From Glaesserella australis (GTDB lineage: Bacteria; Pseudomonadota; Gammaproteobacteria; Enterobacterales; Pasteurellaceae): DNA of 64,000 nucleotides. The notes under the pieces were generated by a model. The model was not told the DNA's origin. It ran no database searches and saw nothing but the letters and a program-made list of their open reading frames with translations. Positions within the stretch are counted from its first letter, which is position 1, and every line of letters starts with the position of its first letter. This document shows, in pieces, positions 1 through 8,922 of the stretch. Location of the stretch: positions 52,049 through 116,048 of the forward strand of contig NZ_PTPX01000002.1 of NCBI RefSeq assembly GCF_003260095.1. The letters are read 5' to 3'. Position numbers and translations under genes: made by a program.

Positions 1-372
1 CGTCAGTTTGCGATGCAATCGGGCATTGCAATAGCGTGGGATGAAACGGTGCGAGAAAAAGATTTTTTGGTAAAAAAAGAGCCGAATCTTACCGCTATCA
101 TCATCAAACCAACTCTTGTTGGCTCTATTGACAAATGTGTGGCTTTGATTGAACAAGCACATCATCAAGGCTTGATCGCCGTCATCAGTTCAAGTATTGA
201 GTCAAGTTTGGGCTTGAGCCAATTAGCTCGTTTGGCGTATCAATATACGCCTAATACCTTAGCAGGATTGGATACGTTAGATTTAATGAAAGTCCAATTA
301 TTAAGACAATGGGGAGATTCGGCGTTGCCATTGGTGGATTTGAAAAGTGAATTTGTGACCAAAATCATCTAA
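1..372 (+). CDS. menC: o-succinylbenzoate synthase, C-terminal part (gene starts before the window)
   Basis: MenC dehydrates SHCHC to o-succinylbenzoate in menaquinone biosynthesis and belongs to the enolase superfamily. The frame is open from base 1, so only the last 123 residues are visible. The motifs IKPTLVG (barrel strand bearing the catalytic-region lysine) and [11 protein letters not shown], followed by the AGLDTLDLM segment, are characteristic of the family's C-terminal half of the barrel. The gene ends 29 bp before the convergent pgeF stop, with a short hairpin between them. The family call is firm; the N-terminus cannot be judged. Confidence 0.9.
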   Translation, partial: RQFAMQSGIAIAWDETVREKDFLVKKEPNLTAIIIKPTLVGSIDKCVALIEQAHHQGLIAVISSSIESSLGLSQLARLAYQYTPNTLAGLDTLDLMKVQLLRQWGDSALPLVDLKSEFVTKII

Positions 373-376
373 AAAC

Positions 377-396
377 TGGCACGAATGGTCGTGCCA
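377..396. terminator. bidirectional hairpin between menC and pgeF
   Basis: TGGCACGA-atgg-TCGTGCCA is a perfect 8-bp stem with a 4-base loop, preceded by an A run and followed by ACTTTCT. It lies between two convergent genes, which suggests a shared terminator. The T tract is weak on the plus strand; on the minus strand the run of five A before the stem supplies it. Confidence 0.6.
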
Positions 397-401
397 ACTT
401 T

Positions 402-1139
402 CTATTCACTACGCCAAATCAGTGTTGCCATTCGCCCTGTGACGTTGTCTCTACGATACGAGAAAAATTGTTCTGCATCACAGTAGGTACAGTAATCGCC
501 CCCTGAAATATCGGTAATACCAAGTTTGTTTAAACGCTGGCGAGCAATTTGGTAAAGATCGCCGAGAAACTTACCGTTTATCAATTCATCAGGCACAAAG
601 GCTTCTCGTGCTTGGGGATCAACCGCTGCAAACTGCTCAATCACATCTTCACCCACTTGAAACGCCGTTGGTCCAATCGCCGGTCCGAGCCAAACGCTAA
701 TGTCTGCAGGATCGCATTCAAATTCGGCAACGGTTGCTTCTAACACGCCATCGCACAAACCACGCCAACCTGCGTGAGCCGCAGCAACTTCTCGCCCATC
801 TTTACTGCAAAACAATGCTGGCAGACAGTCGGCGGTCATCACCAAACAGACTTGATTCGCTTGATTGGTGTAAACTGCATCGGCTTCAAGGTTATCTCCT
901 GCGTAAGGCAAGCGAATAACTCTTGTGCTGTGAGTTTGGGTCAAATAGATGGGAAAATGCGGTAAATTGCCCTGTTCGTGCAAGATCTCACGGTTAGCTT
1001 GCACCGATTTAGGATCATCGCTAACGTGATCGCCAAGATTGAAACTATCAAAAGGGGCTTGACTTACCCCACCCTCACGGGTTGTCGTGAAAGCGTGAAC
1101 AAAATCAGGCACAGACCAATTTGGCAGAATTTTGTTCAT
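402..1139 (-). CDS. pgeF: PgeF/YfiH family protein (multicopper polyphenol oxidase / peptidoglycan editing factor fold)
   Basis: A 245-residue cytosolic protein of the YfiH/LACC1 family. E. coli PgeF is reported to clear mis-incorporated serine from peptidoglycan precursors, and family members also show purine nucleoside phosphorylase activity. Visible signatures are TQTHSTRV, ADAVYT, MTADCLPAL, AAHAGWRGL and the C-terminal CDAEQFFSYRRD. The His/Cys residues in the TQTH, TADC and AHAGWRG motifs are the expected metal/active-site ligands. It starts 3 bp after the ridA stop, so the two are probably co-transcribed. Length matches the family; nothing is missing. Confidence 0.9.
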   Translation of the reverse strand: MNKILPNWSVPDFVHAFTTTREGGVSQAPFDSFNLGDHVSDDPKSVQANREILHEQGNLPHFPIYLTQTHSTRVIRLPYAGDNLEADAVYTNQANQVCLVMTADCLPALFCSKDGREVAAAHAGWRGLCDGVLEATVAEFECDPADISVWLGPAIGPTAFQVGEDVIEQFAAVDPQAREAFVPDELINGKFLGDLYQIARQRLNKLGITDISGGDYCTYCDAEQFFSYRRDNVTGRMATLIWRSE

Positions 1140-1142
1140 TGC

Positions 1143-1532
1143 TTATTTTCTCACCGCAATCGCTTCAATCTCAATGCCAACATCTTTCGGCAAACGAGCG
1201 ACTTCAACGCAAGAACGAGCAGGGAAATTTGGGTGATTATTTTCACGGAAAAAGGCTTCATATTCCGCATTCACCGTTGCAAAATCGTTCAAATCTTTAA
1301 CAAATACGGTGGTTTTTACAATATCCGCCACAGATAAACCCGCTTGTTCGATGATCGCTTTCACATTTTCAAGGGATTGACGAGCTTGAGCCTTAATTTC
1401 CGCCGGCACTTCGCCCGTATGTGGATTAACAGGAATTTGCCCTGAAGTCAGCACTAAATTCCCCAAATCGACTGCTTGTACATAAGGTCCAATCGCTTTT
1501 GGGGCATTTTCTGTATGAATAACGGTTGTCAT
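1143..1532 (-). CDS. ridA: RidA family reactive enamine/imine deaminase
   Basis: A 129-residue RidA (YjgF/YER057c/UK114) protein. The family hydrolyses reactive 2-aminoacrylate and related enamines released by PLP enzymes such as threonine/serine dehydratases, protecting other PLP enzymes. The family signatures GPYVQAV near residue 16 and [20 protein letters not shown] at the C-terminus are present, including the arginine that anchors the substrate carboxylate. AGGAGA-type RBS (aaggagatt) lies just before the start. First gene of a probable ridA-pgeF operon. A serine dehydratase gene, whose by-product RidA would remove, is elsewhere in the window (sdaA). Confidence 0.92.
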   Translation of the reverse strand: MTTVIHTENAPKAIGPYVQAVDLGNLVLTSGQIPVNPHTGEVPAEIKAQARQSLENVKAIIEQAGLSVADIVKTTVFVKDLNDFATVNAEYEAFFRENNHPNFPARSCVEVARLPKDVGIEIEAIAVRK

Positions 1533-1564
1533 AGAATCTCCTTGTGAAGTAAAAAAGAGTGTAG

Positions 1565-1583
1565 GGACACACTGCGTGTGTCC
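1565..1583. repeat. hairpin repeat family B, copy 1
   Basis: GGACACAC-tgc-GTGTGTCC, a perfect 8-bp stem, flanked by GTAG on the left. Related copies occur at 1626-1644 (inverted), 16038-16059 and 47595-47613. With copy 2 it fills most of the 246-bp ridA-yejK gap. Confidence 0.75.
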
Positions 1584-1625
1584 GTTTTATTGTTAAATAT
1601 ATCATTTTGTTGATACATTGCTTGC

Positions 1626-1644
1626 GGACACACTCAGTGTGTCC
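1626..1644. repeat. hairpin repeat family B, copy 2 (inverted relative to copy 1)
   Basis: GGACACACT-c-AGTGTGTCC followed by CCTAC, so the outer flank of copy 1 (GTAGGG) reappears here as its complement. The two copies lie 42 bp apart head-to-head in the divergent ridA/yejK gap and could also pair with each other. Confidence 0.75.
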
Positions 1645-1778
1645 CTACTTTTCATTACCTTTTGCTGAATTATCAACAGCCCCTAGAGTTTGAAAGTTTT
1701 TTTATGGTTTGTAAATAGTTATAATAGCGAAATTCAAATTTATCTGTTTTCAATCAAAACAACCCCAGTGAGAATATA

Positions 1779-2780
1779 ATGAGCATCAACGTCACCGAAA
1801 TTGTTTTACACCAACTTCATCAAACAGCAAGTGAAACGCCTGAACTAAACACTATATTGCGAGAAGATCTTTTAACGATTACCCCTGAAGCTGAACAGAT
1901 GATGTTGCAACTTCATCAAGCCTACCAAAATAAAGCGAAAGCCTATGGCGTGTTTCAGTCGGAATCCATTTTTGCCCAGCAATTAAACCGCTTGTTAGAA
2001 GCGGAAACCGAGTTTTTGCCGTTTAGTCATAGCTGTGCCAAAATGTTGGCGACTGAGTTGGTGAAATATCCTTTTGCATCGGGCGGTACTTTTATTCTCT
2101 GCCGTTATACCTTTTTAGCCACAGAGTATCTGTTTATTGCCTTGATTGATAGCCGTGCATCAATGTTGGTTGATGAAAAATTGGAAGTCAAACGCACTGA
2201 ATATCTCGACATTACCCAATACGATATCGCCTGTCGTATTAATCTCACGGAACTCAAACATAATGCACAATCAAACCGCTATCTCACCTTTATCAAAGGG
2301 CGAGTGGGCAGAAAAGTGGCTGATTTCTTTATGGATTTTTTAGGGGCAGAAGAAGGCTTAAATCCGCAGTTGCAAAATCAAACCTTGTTGCAAGCGGTGA
2401 GCGATTATTGCGAACAGGGCGAGTTAGACAGCAACCAAACACAAGCGGTGAAAAAGCAGGTATTTGATTACTGCAAAGGGCAAATTAACAGTGGCGAAGA
2501 AATTGCGATCAGCGAACTTTCCGCTTCGTTGCCAACACTCAATGAAATTGAATTTGCGGACTTCACCCAACAGCAAGAATATGGCTTAGAAGAAAGCATT
2601 CCCCCTGTGCGTAACGCCTTGAAAACCTTAACCAAATACTCAGGTTCAGGCAAAGGGGTAACGATTAGCTTTGATGCAGAATTATTGTCTCAACGTATTA
2701 TTTGGGATGAACTAAATGATACTTTAACTATCAAAGGATTGCCAGCTAATCTGCGTGATCAGCTAGAACGTAATAAATAA
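1779..2780 (+). CDS. yejK: nucleoid-associated protein YejK (NdpA family)
   Basis: A 333-residue protein matching the NdpA/YejK family throughout: N-terminal [11 protein letters not shown], central [19 protein letters not shown] and the [18 protein letters not shown] block, ending in ITIKGLP-like sequence. The family is found associated with the nucleoid in E. coli; its precise biochemical role is not settled. The start is ATG at 1779 with a weak RBS (GTGAGAA). A hairpin follows at 2794-2813. Single-gene unit, close to bamE but probably separate. Confidence 0.9.
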   Translation: MSINVTEIVLHQLHQTASETPELNTILREDLLTITPEAEQMMLQLHQAYQNKAKAYGVFQSESIFAQQLNRLLEAETEFLPFSHSCAKMLATELVKYPFASGGTFILCRYTFLATEYLFIALIDSRASMLVDEKLEVKRTEYLDITQYDIACRINLTELKHNAQSNRYLTFIKGRVGRKVADFFMDFLGAEEGLNPQLQNQTLLQAVSDYCEQGELDSNQTQAVKKQVFDYCKGQINSGEEIAISELSASLPTLNEIEFADFTQQQEYGLEESIPPVRNALKTLTKYSGSGKGVTISFDAELLSQRIIWDELNDTLTIKGLPANLRDQLERNK

Positions 2781-2791
2781 TGACATTTAAT

Positions 2792-2820
2792 CGGCGATTT
2801 CGGTATAATCGCCAAAGTTT
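2792..2820 (+). terminator. terminator after yejK
   Basis: GGCGAT-ttcggtata-ATCGCC followed by aaaGTTTTT, just past the yejK stop and before the bamE RBS. Confidence 0.6.
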
Positions 2821-2841
2821 TTGAAAAGAAGGTTATCTACT

Positions 2842-3189
2842 ATGAAAATGAAATCACTGATTGCTGTTTTATTACTTGCTTTGGGTGTAACTGCTTGTTC
2901 TACAGTAAAAAAAGTCGTTTATCGCATTGATGTGCCACAAGGTAACTATTTAGAGCAAGATAAGATTGATCAGCTCCAAGTTGGAATGAATAAAGAGCAA
3001 GTACAATATTTACTTGGCACACCAATGTTAAGAGATTCATTTGCTCAAAATCGTTGGACTTATGTATTTATTTTACGTAAAGGACATGATGAGCCTATTC
3101 AACGCACCTTATTTGTTCATTTTGATAATAAAGGTTTAGTGAGTAATATTCAATTAGATAAGTCTCTTGCTGAATCTGAAGCTCAATAA
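2842..3189 (+). CDS. bamE: outer-membrane assembly lipoprotein BamE (SmpA)
   Basis: A 115-residue small lipoprotein of the BAM complex, which folds beta-barrel proteins into the outer membrane. The ATG at 2842 is chosen over an upstream TTG at 2821 because AAGAAGG lies at a good distance before it and the signal peptide then begins MKMKSLIAVLLLALG. The lipobox ends VTAC, giving a lipidated cysteine at residue 19. The mature part has the BamE signatures YLEQDKIDQLQVGMNKEQV and LLGTPMLRDSFAQNRWTYV. Its clients include the TamA barrel and the trimeric autotransporter encoded later in this window. Confidence 0.93.
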   Translation: MKMKSLIAVLLLALGVTACSTVKKVVYRIDVPQGNYLEQDKIDQLQVGMNKEQVQYLLGTPMLRDSFAQNRWTYVFILRKGHDEPIQRTLFVHFDNKGLVSNIQLDKSLAESEAQ

Positions 3190-3216
3190 ATATATTGTTA
3201 AGATTAATATGGGTAT

Positions 3217-3257
3217 ATCCTCATTTCGTATTAAATATAAATGAAATGGGGATTTTT
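3217..3257 (+). terminator. terminator after bamE
   Basis: ATCCTCATTTC and GAAATGGGGAT can pair around an AT-rich loop and are followed by a TTTTTT run. An in-frame ATG for wecB at 3241 falls inside this hairpin, which argues for the downstream start at 3283. Confidence 0.65.
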
Positions 3258-3282
3258 TATTAGAAGTATTAGGTGGTTTTCT

Positions 3283-4413
3283 ATGAAATTTCTTATTGTT
3301 TTTGGTACTCGCCCAGAAGCCATAAAAATGGCACCATTAATTAAAGAATTTCAGCATAGAGCTCTCGATTTTAAAGTTTGTGTGACAGGTCAGCATCGTC
3401 AAGTTCTTGATCAAGTATTAGATTTTTTTGAGATAAAACCTGATTATGATCTTAATATCATGGGGAGTCAGCAGACATTATCGGAATTAACCTCTCATAT
3501 ATTAATAAAAATTGAGTCCGTTTTAGAAAGTTATCAACCTGACATTATTTTAGTTCATGGAGATACAGCGACAACTTTTGCTATATCATTAGCAGGCTAT
3601 TATCATAAAATTAATATTGCCCATATTGAAGCAGGTTTAAGAACAGGTAATCTTTATTCTCCTTGGCCTGAAGAAGGCAATCGGAAACTCACGGCAGTAT
3701 TAGCCAATTATCATTTCGCCCCGACAGAATATGCTAAACAAAATCTATTGAAAGAGAATATAGAATCATCGCATATTTATGTGACCGGTAATACAGTCAT
3801 TGATGCTTTATCAATGACGATAAGGAAATTAAATAGTAATACTAATATTGGAAAACAATTAAATAGGAAGTTTCATTATTTAAATCAAAAGCAATTTATC
3901 CTTATTACTTCACATCGTAGAGAAAATTTAGGTGAATCCTTTGAACATATTTGCCAAGCAATTTTATGTTTAGCTGAAAAGTATTCTGACGTTCAATTTG
4001 TTTTTCCTGTACATTTAAATCCTAATGTATTTGAACCTGTGCATCGTTTGCTTTCAAATAAGCCTAATATTCATTTAATCGAACCTCAAGATTATTTGTC
4101 TTTTATTTATTTAATGGATAAATCTTATTTTATTTTAACAGATTCAGGTGGTGTCCAGGAAGAAGCTCCGTATCTAGGTAAACCTGTATTAGTTATTCGT
4201 GATGTGACAGAAAGAAATGAAGCAGTAGAAAATAAGAATATTAAATTGATTGGTACATCACAAGCAGAAATTATTAAACATGTTTCTTTATTATTAGAAA
4301 ATATAGAAGAATTTTCTTCTATGGCAAAGATAAGTCATTTTTATGGTAATGGTCAGGCAGCTAAAGCTATTTTAGATATTCTACAGAATTTAAATAAAGG
4401 GGATATGCTATGA
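3283..4413 (+). CDS. wecB: UDP-N-acetylglucosamine 2-epimerase (non-hydrolysing)
   Basis: Interconverts UDP-GlcNAc and UDP-ManNAc. The 376-residue product begins MKFLIVFGTRPEAIKMAPLI, the hallmark N-terminus of the non-hydrolysing epimerases, and carries VHGDTATT, HIEAGLRTG, TSHRREN and DSGGVQEEAP, all typical nucleotide/sugar-binding blocks. The start at 3283 is preferred to an ATG at 3241 that lies in the bamE terminator. It overlaps wecC by 4 bp (ATGA), so the two are translationally coupled. The coding sequence is noticeably more AT-rich than bracketing housekeeping genes, and I saw no uptake sequence in either gene. The symbol follows the enzyme; a capsule role (nmaA-like) is possible. 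Confidence 0.92.
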   Translation: MKFLIVFGTRPEAIKMAPLIKEFQHRALDFKVCVTGQHRQVLDQVLDFFEIKPDYDLNIMGSQQTLSELTSHILIKIESVLESYQPDIILVHGDTATTFAISLAGYYHKINIAHIEAGLRTGNLYSPWPEEGNRKLTAVLANYHFAPTEYAKQNLLKENIESSHIYVTGNTVIDALSMTIRKLNSNTNIGKQLNRKFHYLNQKQFILITSHRRENLGESFEHICQAILCLAEKYSDVQFVFPVHLNPNVFEPVHRLLSNKPNIHLIEPQDYLSFIYLMDKSYFILTDSGGVQEEAPYLGKPVLVIRDVTERNEAVENKNIKLIGTSQAEIIKHVSLLLENIEEFSSMAKISHFYGNGQAAKAILDILQNLNKGDML

Positions 4414-5684
4414 CTCAATTTAATCATATTTCTGTCATCGGATTAGGCTATGTGGGATTGCCTACGGCGGTTGCGTTTGCTCAATCTGGCATAAAAGTCA
4501 GTGGCGTTGATATAAACTCACATATTATTAATATGGTTAATCGAGGTCAAATTCATTTTGTTGAGCCAGAATTAGAGATTGCCTTAAAAACGTGTATAAA
4601 GCAAAACACATTTTTTGCACGTACAACGCCAGAAGCAAGTGATGCTTTTTTGATTGCAGTTCCTACGCCTGTAGATCATAAAACACATGAAGTTGATTTA
4701 AGTTATATTCAATCTGCTATTCAGTCTCTTGCCCCTGTATTGCAGAAAGGGAATATTATTATTTTAGAGTCGACTGTCCCTGTAGGAACGACAGCACTTT
4801 TAGCTGATTGGTTAGCGACATCTCGCCCCGATTTGACTTTTCCACAGCAGTTAGGGGAGTATTCAGATATTCGTATTGCTTATTGTCCTGAAAGGGTGTT
4901 GCCAGGGAAAATCATGCATGAATTAATGGAAAATGATCGCATTATTGGTGGTATGACTCAAGCCTGTTCAGAACAAGCGGTCAGATTATATCAATATTTT
5001 GTTAAAGGTAAGTGTTTGATAACAAATAGTCGTACAGCGGAAATGTGTAAATTGACCGAAAATGCTTTCCGTGATGTTAATATTGCTTTTGCAAATGAGA
5101 TATCAATGATTTGTGATAAATTAAATATCAATGTTTGGGAATTGATTTCCTTAGCAAACCATCACCCAAGAGTAAATATTTTACAGCCAGGCTGTGGTGT
5201 TGGTGGGCATTGTATTGCCGTTGATCCTTGGTTTATTGTAAATAAATCTCCAGAATTGGCTAAATTAATTAAAACAGCCAGAGACGTTAATGATAGTAAA
5301 CCTAATTGGGTGATTGATAAAGTCAATGAAGCGGTAGTTACTATTTTAAAAGGGCAGCCGACAAAGTCTATCCATGATTTAAGAATTGCTTGTTTAGGCT
5401 TGACATTTAAAGCAAATATTGATGATTTAAGAGAAAGTCCCGCGTTATATATTACAGAAAAATTAGCTCACGATTATCCTAATCAGGTTTTGGTGGTAGA
5501 ACCACATATTCAAGTATTACCGAATAATTTGCTCAGTCAGGGAGTTATTCTGACCGATCTTAAATGTGCAATAGAACAAGTGGATATTCTTGTGATATTA
5601 GTTGATCACGATCTTTTTAAAAGCTTGAATTATAACGAGATAAATGAGACAGTTTTAATAGATACAAAGGGGATCTTTCATTAG
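4410..5684 (+). CDS. wecC: UDP-N-acetyl-D-mannosamine dehydrogenase
   Basis: Oxidises UDP-ManNAc to UDP-ManNAcA with NAD+, using the product of wecB. The 424-residue protein starts with the Rossmann motif VIGLGYVGLPTA, has EST-VPVGTT, YCPERVLPGK and the AEMCKLTENAFRDVNIAFANE helix, and the active-site block GCGVGGHCIAVDPWF containing the catalytic cysteine. The C-terminal LGLTFKANIDDLRESPA completes the family. ManNAcA is used in enterobacterial common antigen or in capsules such as that of Mannheimia haemolytica A1. No glycosyltransferase, flippase or polymerase lies next to the pair, so the final polysaccharide cannot be named from this window. Confidence 0.92.
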   Translation: MTQFNHISVIGLGYVGLPTAVAFAQSGIKVSGVDINSHIINMVNRGQIHFVEPELEIALKTCIKQNTFFARTTPEASDAFLIAVPTPVDHKTHEVDLSYIQSAIQSLAPVLQKGNIIILESTVPVGTTALLADWLATSRPDLTFPQQLGEYSDIRIAYCPERVLPGKIMHELMENDRIIGGMTQACSEQAVRLYQYFVKGKCLITNSRTAEMCKLTENAFRDVNIAFANEISMICDKLNINVWELISLANHHPRVNILQPGCGVGGHCIAVDPWFIVNKSPELAKLIKTARDVNDSKPNWVIDKVNEAVVTILKGQPTKSIHDLRIACLGLTFKANIDDLRESPALYITEKLAHDYPNQVLVVEPHIQVLPNNLLSQGVILTDLKCAIEQVDILVILVDHDLFKSLNYNEINETVLIDTKGIFH

Positions 5685-5695
5685 GATAGGAATAA

Positions 5696-5723
5696 AAAAA
5701 CCCACTGCATTCAGTGGGTTTTT
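5696..5723. terminator. bidirectional terminator between wecC and rplY
   Basis: AAAAACCCACTG-catt-CAGTGGGTTTTT: perfect stem with A and T tracts on both sides, serving convergent genes. Confidence 0.9.
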
Positions 5724-5728
5724 GTTCA

Positions 5729-6016
5729 TTAAACGCGTTTAAAGTCTAAGTGAACGAGTTTTGGTTTAGTTGGGTGGCGTTGAATCGCTTGTACTTTTAC
5801 TTGCTCTTCTTTACCAGCAACAACGATAGTTAAAACTTCGTTGTAGAACGCATCGTGTACTTGTGCGTTGTTTACTTTGTCGTGGTCTAAGATGATTGAT
5901 ACAGCTTCTGCTTTACCACCGTAGATGATTGCAGGCACTTGACCATTGTGACGCAGGCGGCGGCTCGCACCCTTACCTTGCGCCGAACGAACTTCAGCTT
6001 CAAATTTGAATGACAT
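5729..6016 (-). CDS. rplY: 50S ribosomal protein L25
   Basis: A 95-residue short-form L25 that binds 5S rRNA loop E. The sequence runs [26 protein letters not shown] and [18 protein letters not shown], the standard single-domain L25 without the CTC extension. The upstream leader on the minus strand (6017-6115) contains three small hairpins, which may matter because autogenous control of rplY has been described in E. coli. Monocistronic, with its own terminator. Confidence 0.95.
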   Translation of the reverse strand: MSFKFEAEVRSAQGKGASRRLRHNGQVPAIIYGGKAEAVSIILDHDKVNNAQVHDAFYNEVLTIVVAGKEEQVKVQAIQRHPTKPKLVHLDFKRV

Positions 6017-6040
6017 AATTAAATTCTCATAAATAAAAAG

Positions 6041-6115
6041 GGAACCTCAGGTTCCATTAAGATAAAAATAGCAGGCGACCCAGCTATTTCCCTAAAATTT
6101 TACGGCAAAAAGCCG
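6041..6115 (-). promoter_or_regulatory. structured 5' leader of rplY
   Basis: Three hairpins lie upstream of rplY: GGAACCT-c-AGGTTCC (6041-6055), AAATAGC-aggcgaccca-GCTATTT (6066-6089) and CGGC-aaaaa-GCCG (6103-6115). The nearest ends 24 nt before the start codon. They could be an L25-binding operator in the mRNA; this is inference from position and fold, not from a matched motif. Confidence 0.35.
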
Positions 6116-6301
6116 AGCGCACATTCTACTAGAATCTCAGTATAAATCAATCGACTTTTTTCTTATCTTCGATGTACATTAGTATAATTTAGTAAGTCAG
6201 CGTAATTTTTCGTAATGAAGTAAGCAAAACGAGCAATTTATTGTAGAATATGGCGGTTTTATATACTTTATATTTTGTCTTATTTACTAGGAGTAAAACG
6301 A

Positions 6302-8815
6302 ATGGCAAATACACAGCCAACCACACATCTAAGTCCAGAAAATATCCAAAATGTCAAAAATGCCATTTTGCATAAACTTGTTTTTGCTTTAGGCGTAGAA
6401 CCTCGTGAAGCGAGCAAACGGAATTGGTTAAACGCATCACTTCGTGTTGTACGTGATCTTTCTACGGAATCTTGGTTACAAACTCGTCGTAGCCAAGCGG
6501 CAAATACCAGTCGCCGTGTTTATTATCTTTCAATGGAATTTTTAATGGGAAGAACCTTTAGTAATGCAATGATTGCTGAAGGTGTTTACGATTTAATCCG
6601 TGCAGCATTGGATGAGCTAGGCCAAGACATCGAAGAAATCATCAATGAAGAAGGCGATCCAGGTTTAGGTAACGGTGGTTTAGGTCGTTTAGCTGCCTGT
6701 TATATGGATAGTTTAGCAGCGATGAAAATTCCTGCGATTGGCTATGGTATTCGTTATGAATACGGTATGTTCCGCCAAGAGATCAAAAATGGCGAACAAG
6801 TGGAAAATCCTGATTACTGGTTAGAAAAGGAATTTGCATGGCCTTATTTGCGTTCAAGTAAAAAATTCCCTGTGCGTTTTGGTGGCAGAACTTGGCAAGA
6901 GGGCAAAAAAACCGTATGGCAACCAGATGAAGAAATTATCGCTCAAGCCCACGACCAACTTGTTCCAGGCTTTGAAACCACTGCAACCAACAGCTTACGC
7001 TTATGGTCTGCTCACGCTGGTGAAAAATTATTCGGCTTAGCAGACTTCAACCGTGGCGACTATTTCGCTGCAATGAGCCAACAAAACAGCTCTGAAAACG
7101 TGTCTCGTGTGCTTTACCCTGATGATTCAACCTACAACGGTCGTGAATTGCGTTTACGTCAAGAGTATTTCCTTTGCTCTGCGTCTGTGCAAGACATCGT
7201 GCGTCGTCACGAAGTGGAATCAGGTTCTTGCTTGAACTTGGCTGAAAAAGTGGCAATCCATTTAAATGATACCCACCCAACCCTTGCAATTCCAGAGTTA
7301 ATGCGTATTTTAATTGATGAAAAAGGTTACAGCTGGGAACAAGCGTGGAACACTACTCGCAAAGTATTCTTCTACACTAACCACACTTTAATGAGTGAAG
7401 CGTTAGAAACCTGGCCAGTGGAAATGGTAGCACGTATTTTACCACGCCACTTACAGATCATTTTTGAGATCAACGATTGGTTCTTACAAGAAGTACGTGA
7501 AAAATTCCCAGGTGATGAAGCGTTAGTTCGTCGAGTATCTATTATTGATGAACATGGCGATCGCCGTGTCAGAATGGCTTGGTTAGCGGTTATTGCATCA
7601 GGCAAAGTCAATGGTGTAGCGAAAATTCACTCTGACTTAATGGTTGAATCTATTTTTGCCGACTTTGCGAAAATCTACCCAAATCGTTTCACGAACGTCA
7701 CAAACGGTGTAACACCTCGTCGTTGGATCCATATCGCAAACCCAGGTTTAGCGTCTATTTTAGATAAACATATTGGCAAAAACTGGCGTACCGATTTAAC
7801 CGAATTAGATAAATTCAACGCATTTGTTGATGATGCTGACGTACAAGCGGAAGTGGCTGCGGTGAAAGTAGAAAACAAACGCAAACTCGCCGCTTACGTT
7901 GAACAAACGCAAGGGATCAAACTCAACCCTGAAGCGATTTTTGACGTACAAATTAAACGTATCCACAAATACAAACGCCAACAGTTGAATGTGTTGCATA
8001 TCATTGCACACTACAACCGCATTTTAAGAAACCCAACGGCAGATTGGCAGCCTCGCGTCTTTATCTTCGCAGGTAAAGCGGCAAGTGCTTATTATGCAGC
8101 GAAAAAAGTGATCCGTTTAATCAACGATGTGGCGAACGTAATCAACAACGACAGCCGTATTCGTGATTTAATCAAAGTGGTCTTTATCCCGAACTACAGC
8201 GTCAGCCTTGCACAGTTAATCATTCCAGCAGCAGACGTATCGGAGCAAATTTCTCTTGCAGGTACAGAAGCGTCAGGGACATCGAATATGAAATTCGCCC
8301 TAAACGGCGCATTGACGATTGGTACGTTAGACGGTGCAAACGTAGAAATTTTAGACCGTGTTGGCAACGACAACATCTTTATTTTTGGTAACACCGTAGA
8401 GCAAGTAGAAGAATTACGTCGTAATGGCTACTCACCATATCACTACTACGAAAAAGACGGCGAATTAAACGAAGCGATCTCACAAATCTTAAACGGCAAA
8501 TTCTCGCCAGAAGATCCGTATCGCTATCAAGATTTAATTCTGTCATCAGGCGACTACTACCAAGCTTGTGCCGATTTCCGTAGCTATGTTGATGCACAAG
8601 AGAAAGTGGCTGAATACTTCCGTAATAAGAAGGCGTGGACACGTTCGGCGATCATCAACATTGCGAATATGGGCTACTTCTCTTCAGACCGCTCTGTGTT
8701 AGATTATGCGAGAGACATTTGGAAAATTGAACCAATGAACGAAACGCAATTGTCTTCACAACCGAAAGTAGCAGAGATGATGAGTGATACAAGTAAGTTG
8801 CTGATTATCAAGTAA
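6302..8815 (+). CDS. glgP: glycogen/maltodextrin phosphorylase (GT35)
   Basis: Releases glucose-1-phosphate from alpha-1,4-glucans. The start at 6302 ([10 protein letters not shown]) follows TAGGAG by 8 bp and is preferred to an in-frame ATG at 6275; the product is then 837 residues, the usual length. Family blocks include [43 protein letters not shown] and [14 protein letters not shown], in which Lys664 should hold pyridoxal phosphate. It is alone, not in a glgBXCAP cluster. Sequence alone does not separate GlgP from MalP substrate preference; the symbol is therefore tentative. A MalQ-domain remnant lies 14 kb away. Confidence 0.88.
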   Translation: MANTQPTTHLSPENIQNVKNAILHKLVFALGVEPREASKRNWLNASLRVVRDLSTESWLQTRRSQAANTSRRVYYLSMEFLMGRTFSNAMIAEGVYDLIRAALDELGQDIEEIINEEGDPGLGNGGLGRLAACYMDSLAAMKIPAIGYGIRYEYGMFRQEIKNGEQVENPDYWLEKEFAWPYLRSSKKFPVRFGGRTWQEGKKTVWQPDEEIIAQAHDQLVPGFETTATNSLRLWSAHAGEKLFGLADFNRGDYFAAMSQQNSSENVSRVLYPDDSTYNGRELRLRQEYFLCSASVQDIVRRHEVESGSCLNLAEKVAIHLNDTHPTLAIPELMRILIDEKGYSWEQAWNTTRKVFFYTNHTLMSEALETWPVEMVARILPRHLQIIFEINDWFLQEVREKFPGDEALVRRVSIIDEHGDRRVRMAWLAVIASGKVNGVAKIHSDLMVESIFADFAKIYPNRFTNVTNGVTPRRWIHIANPGLASILDKHIGKNWRTDLTELDKFNAFVDDADVQAEVAAVKVENKRKLAAYVEQTQGIKLNPEAIFDVQIKRIHKYKRQQLNVLHIIAHYNRILRNPTADWQPRVFIFAGKAASAYYAAKKVIRLINDVANVINNDSRIRDLIKVVFIPNYSVSLAQLIIPAADVSEQISLAGTEASGTSNMKFALNGALTIGTLDGANVEILDRVGNDNIFIFGNTVEQVEELRRNGYSPYHYYEKDGELNEAISQILNGKFSPEDPYRYQDLILSSGDYYQACADFRSYVDAQEKVAEYFRNKKAWTRSAIINIANMGYFSSDRSVLDYARDIWKIEPMNETQLSSQPKVAEMMSDTSKLLIIK

Positions 8816-8892
8816 TGGTAACGCTACAAGCGGTATGTTTTGCTGAGAATTTTGCAAATTTTAGACGGAATCTAACCGCTTGTTAGCTATAA

Positions 8893-8918
8893 AAAATGGA
8901 CGCTTATGCGTCCATTTT
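8893..8918. terminator. bidirectional terminator between glgP and slt
   Basis: AAAATGGACGC-ttat-GCGTCCATTTT, perfect 11-bp stem between convergent genes. A divergent pair of uptake sequences (8824-8832 ACAAGCGGT, 8875-8883 ACCGCTTGT) lies just upstream. Confidence 0.9.
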
Positions 8919-8922
8919 CGTT

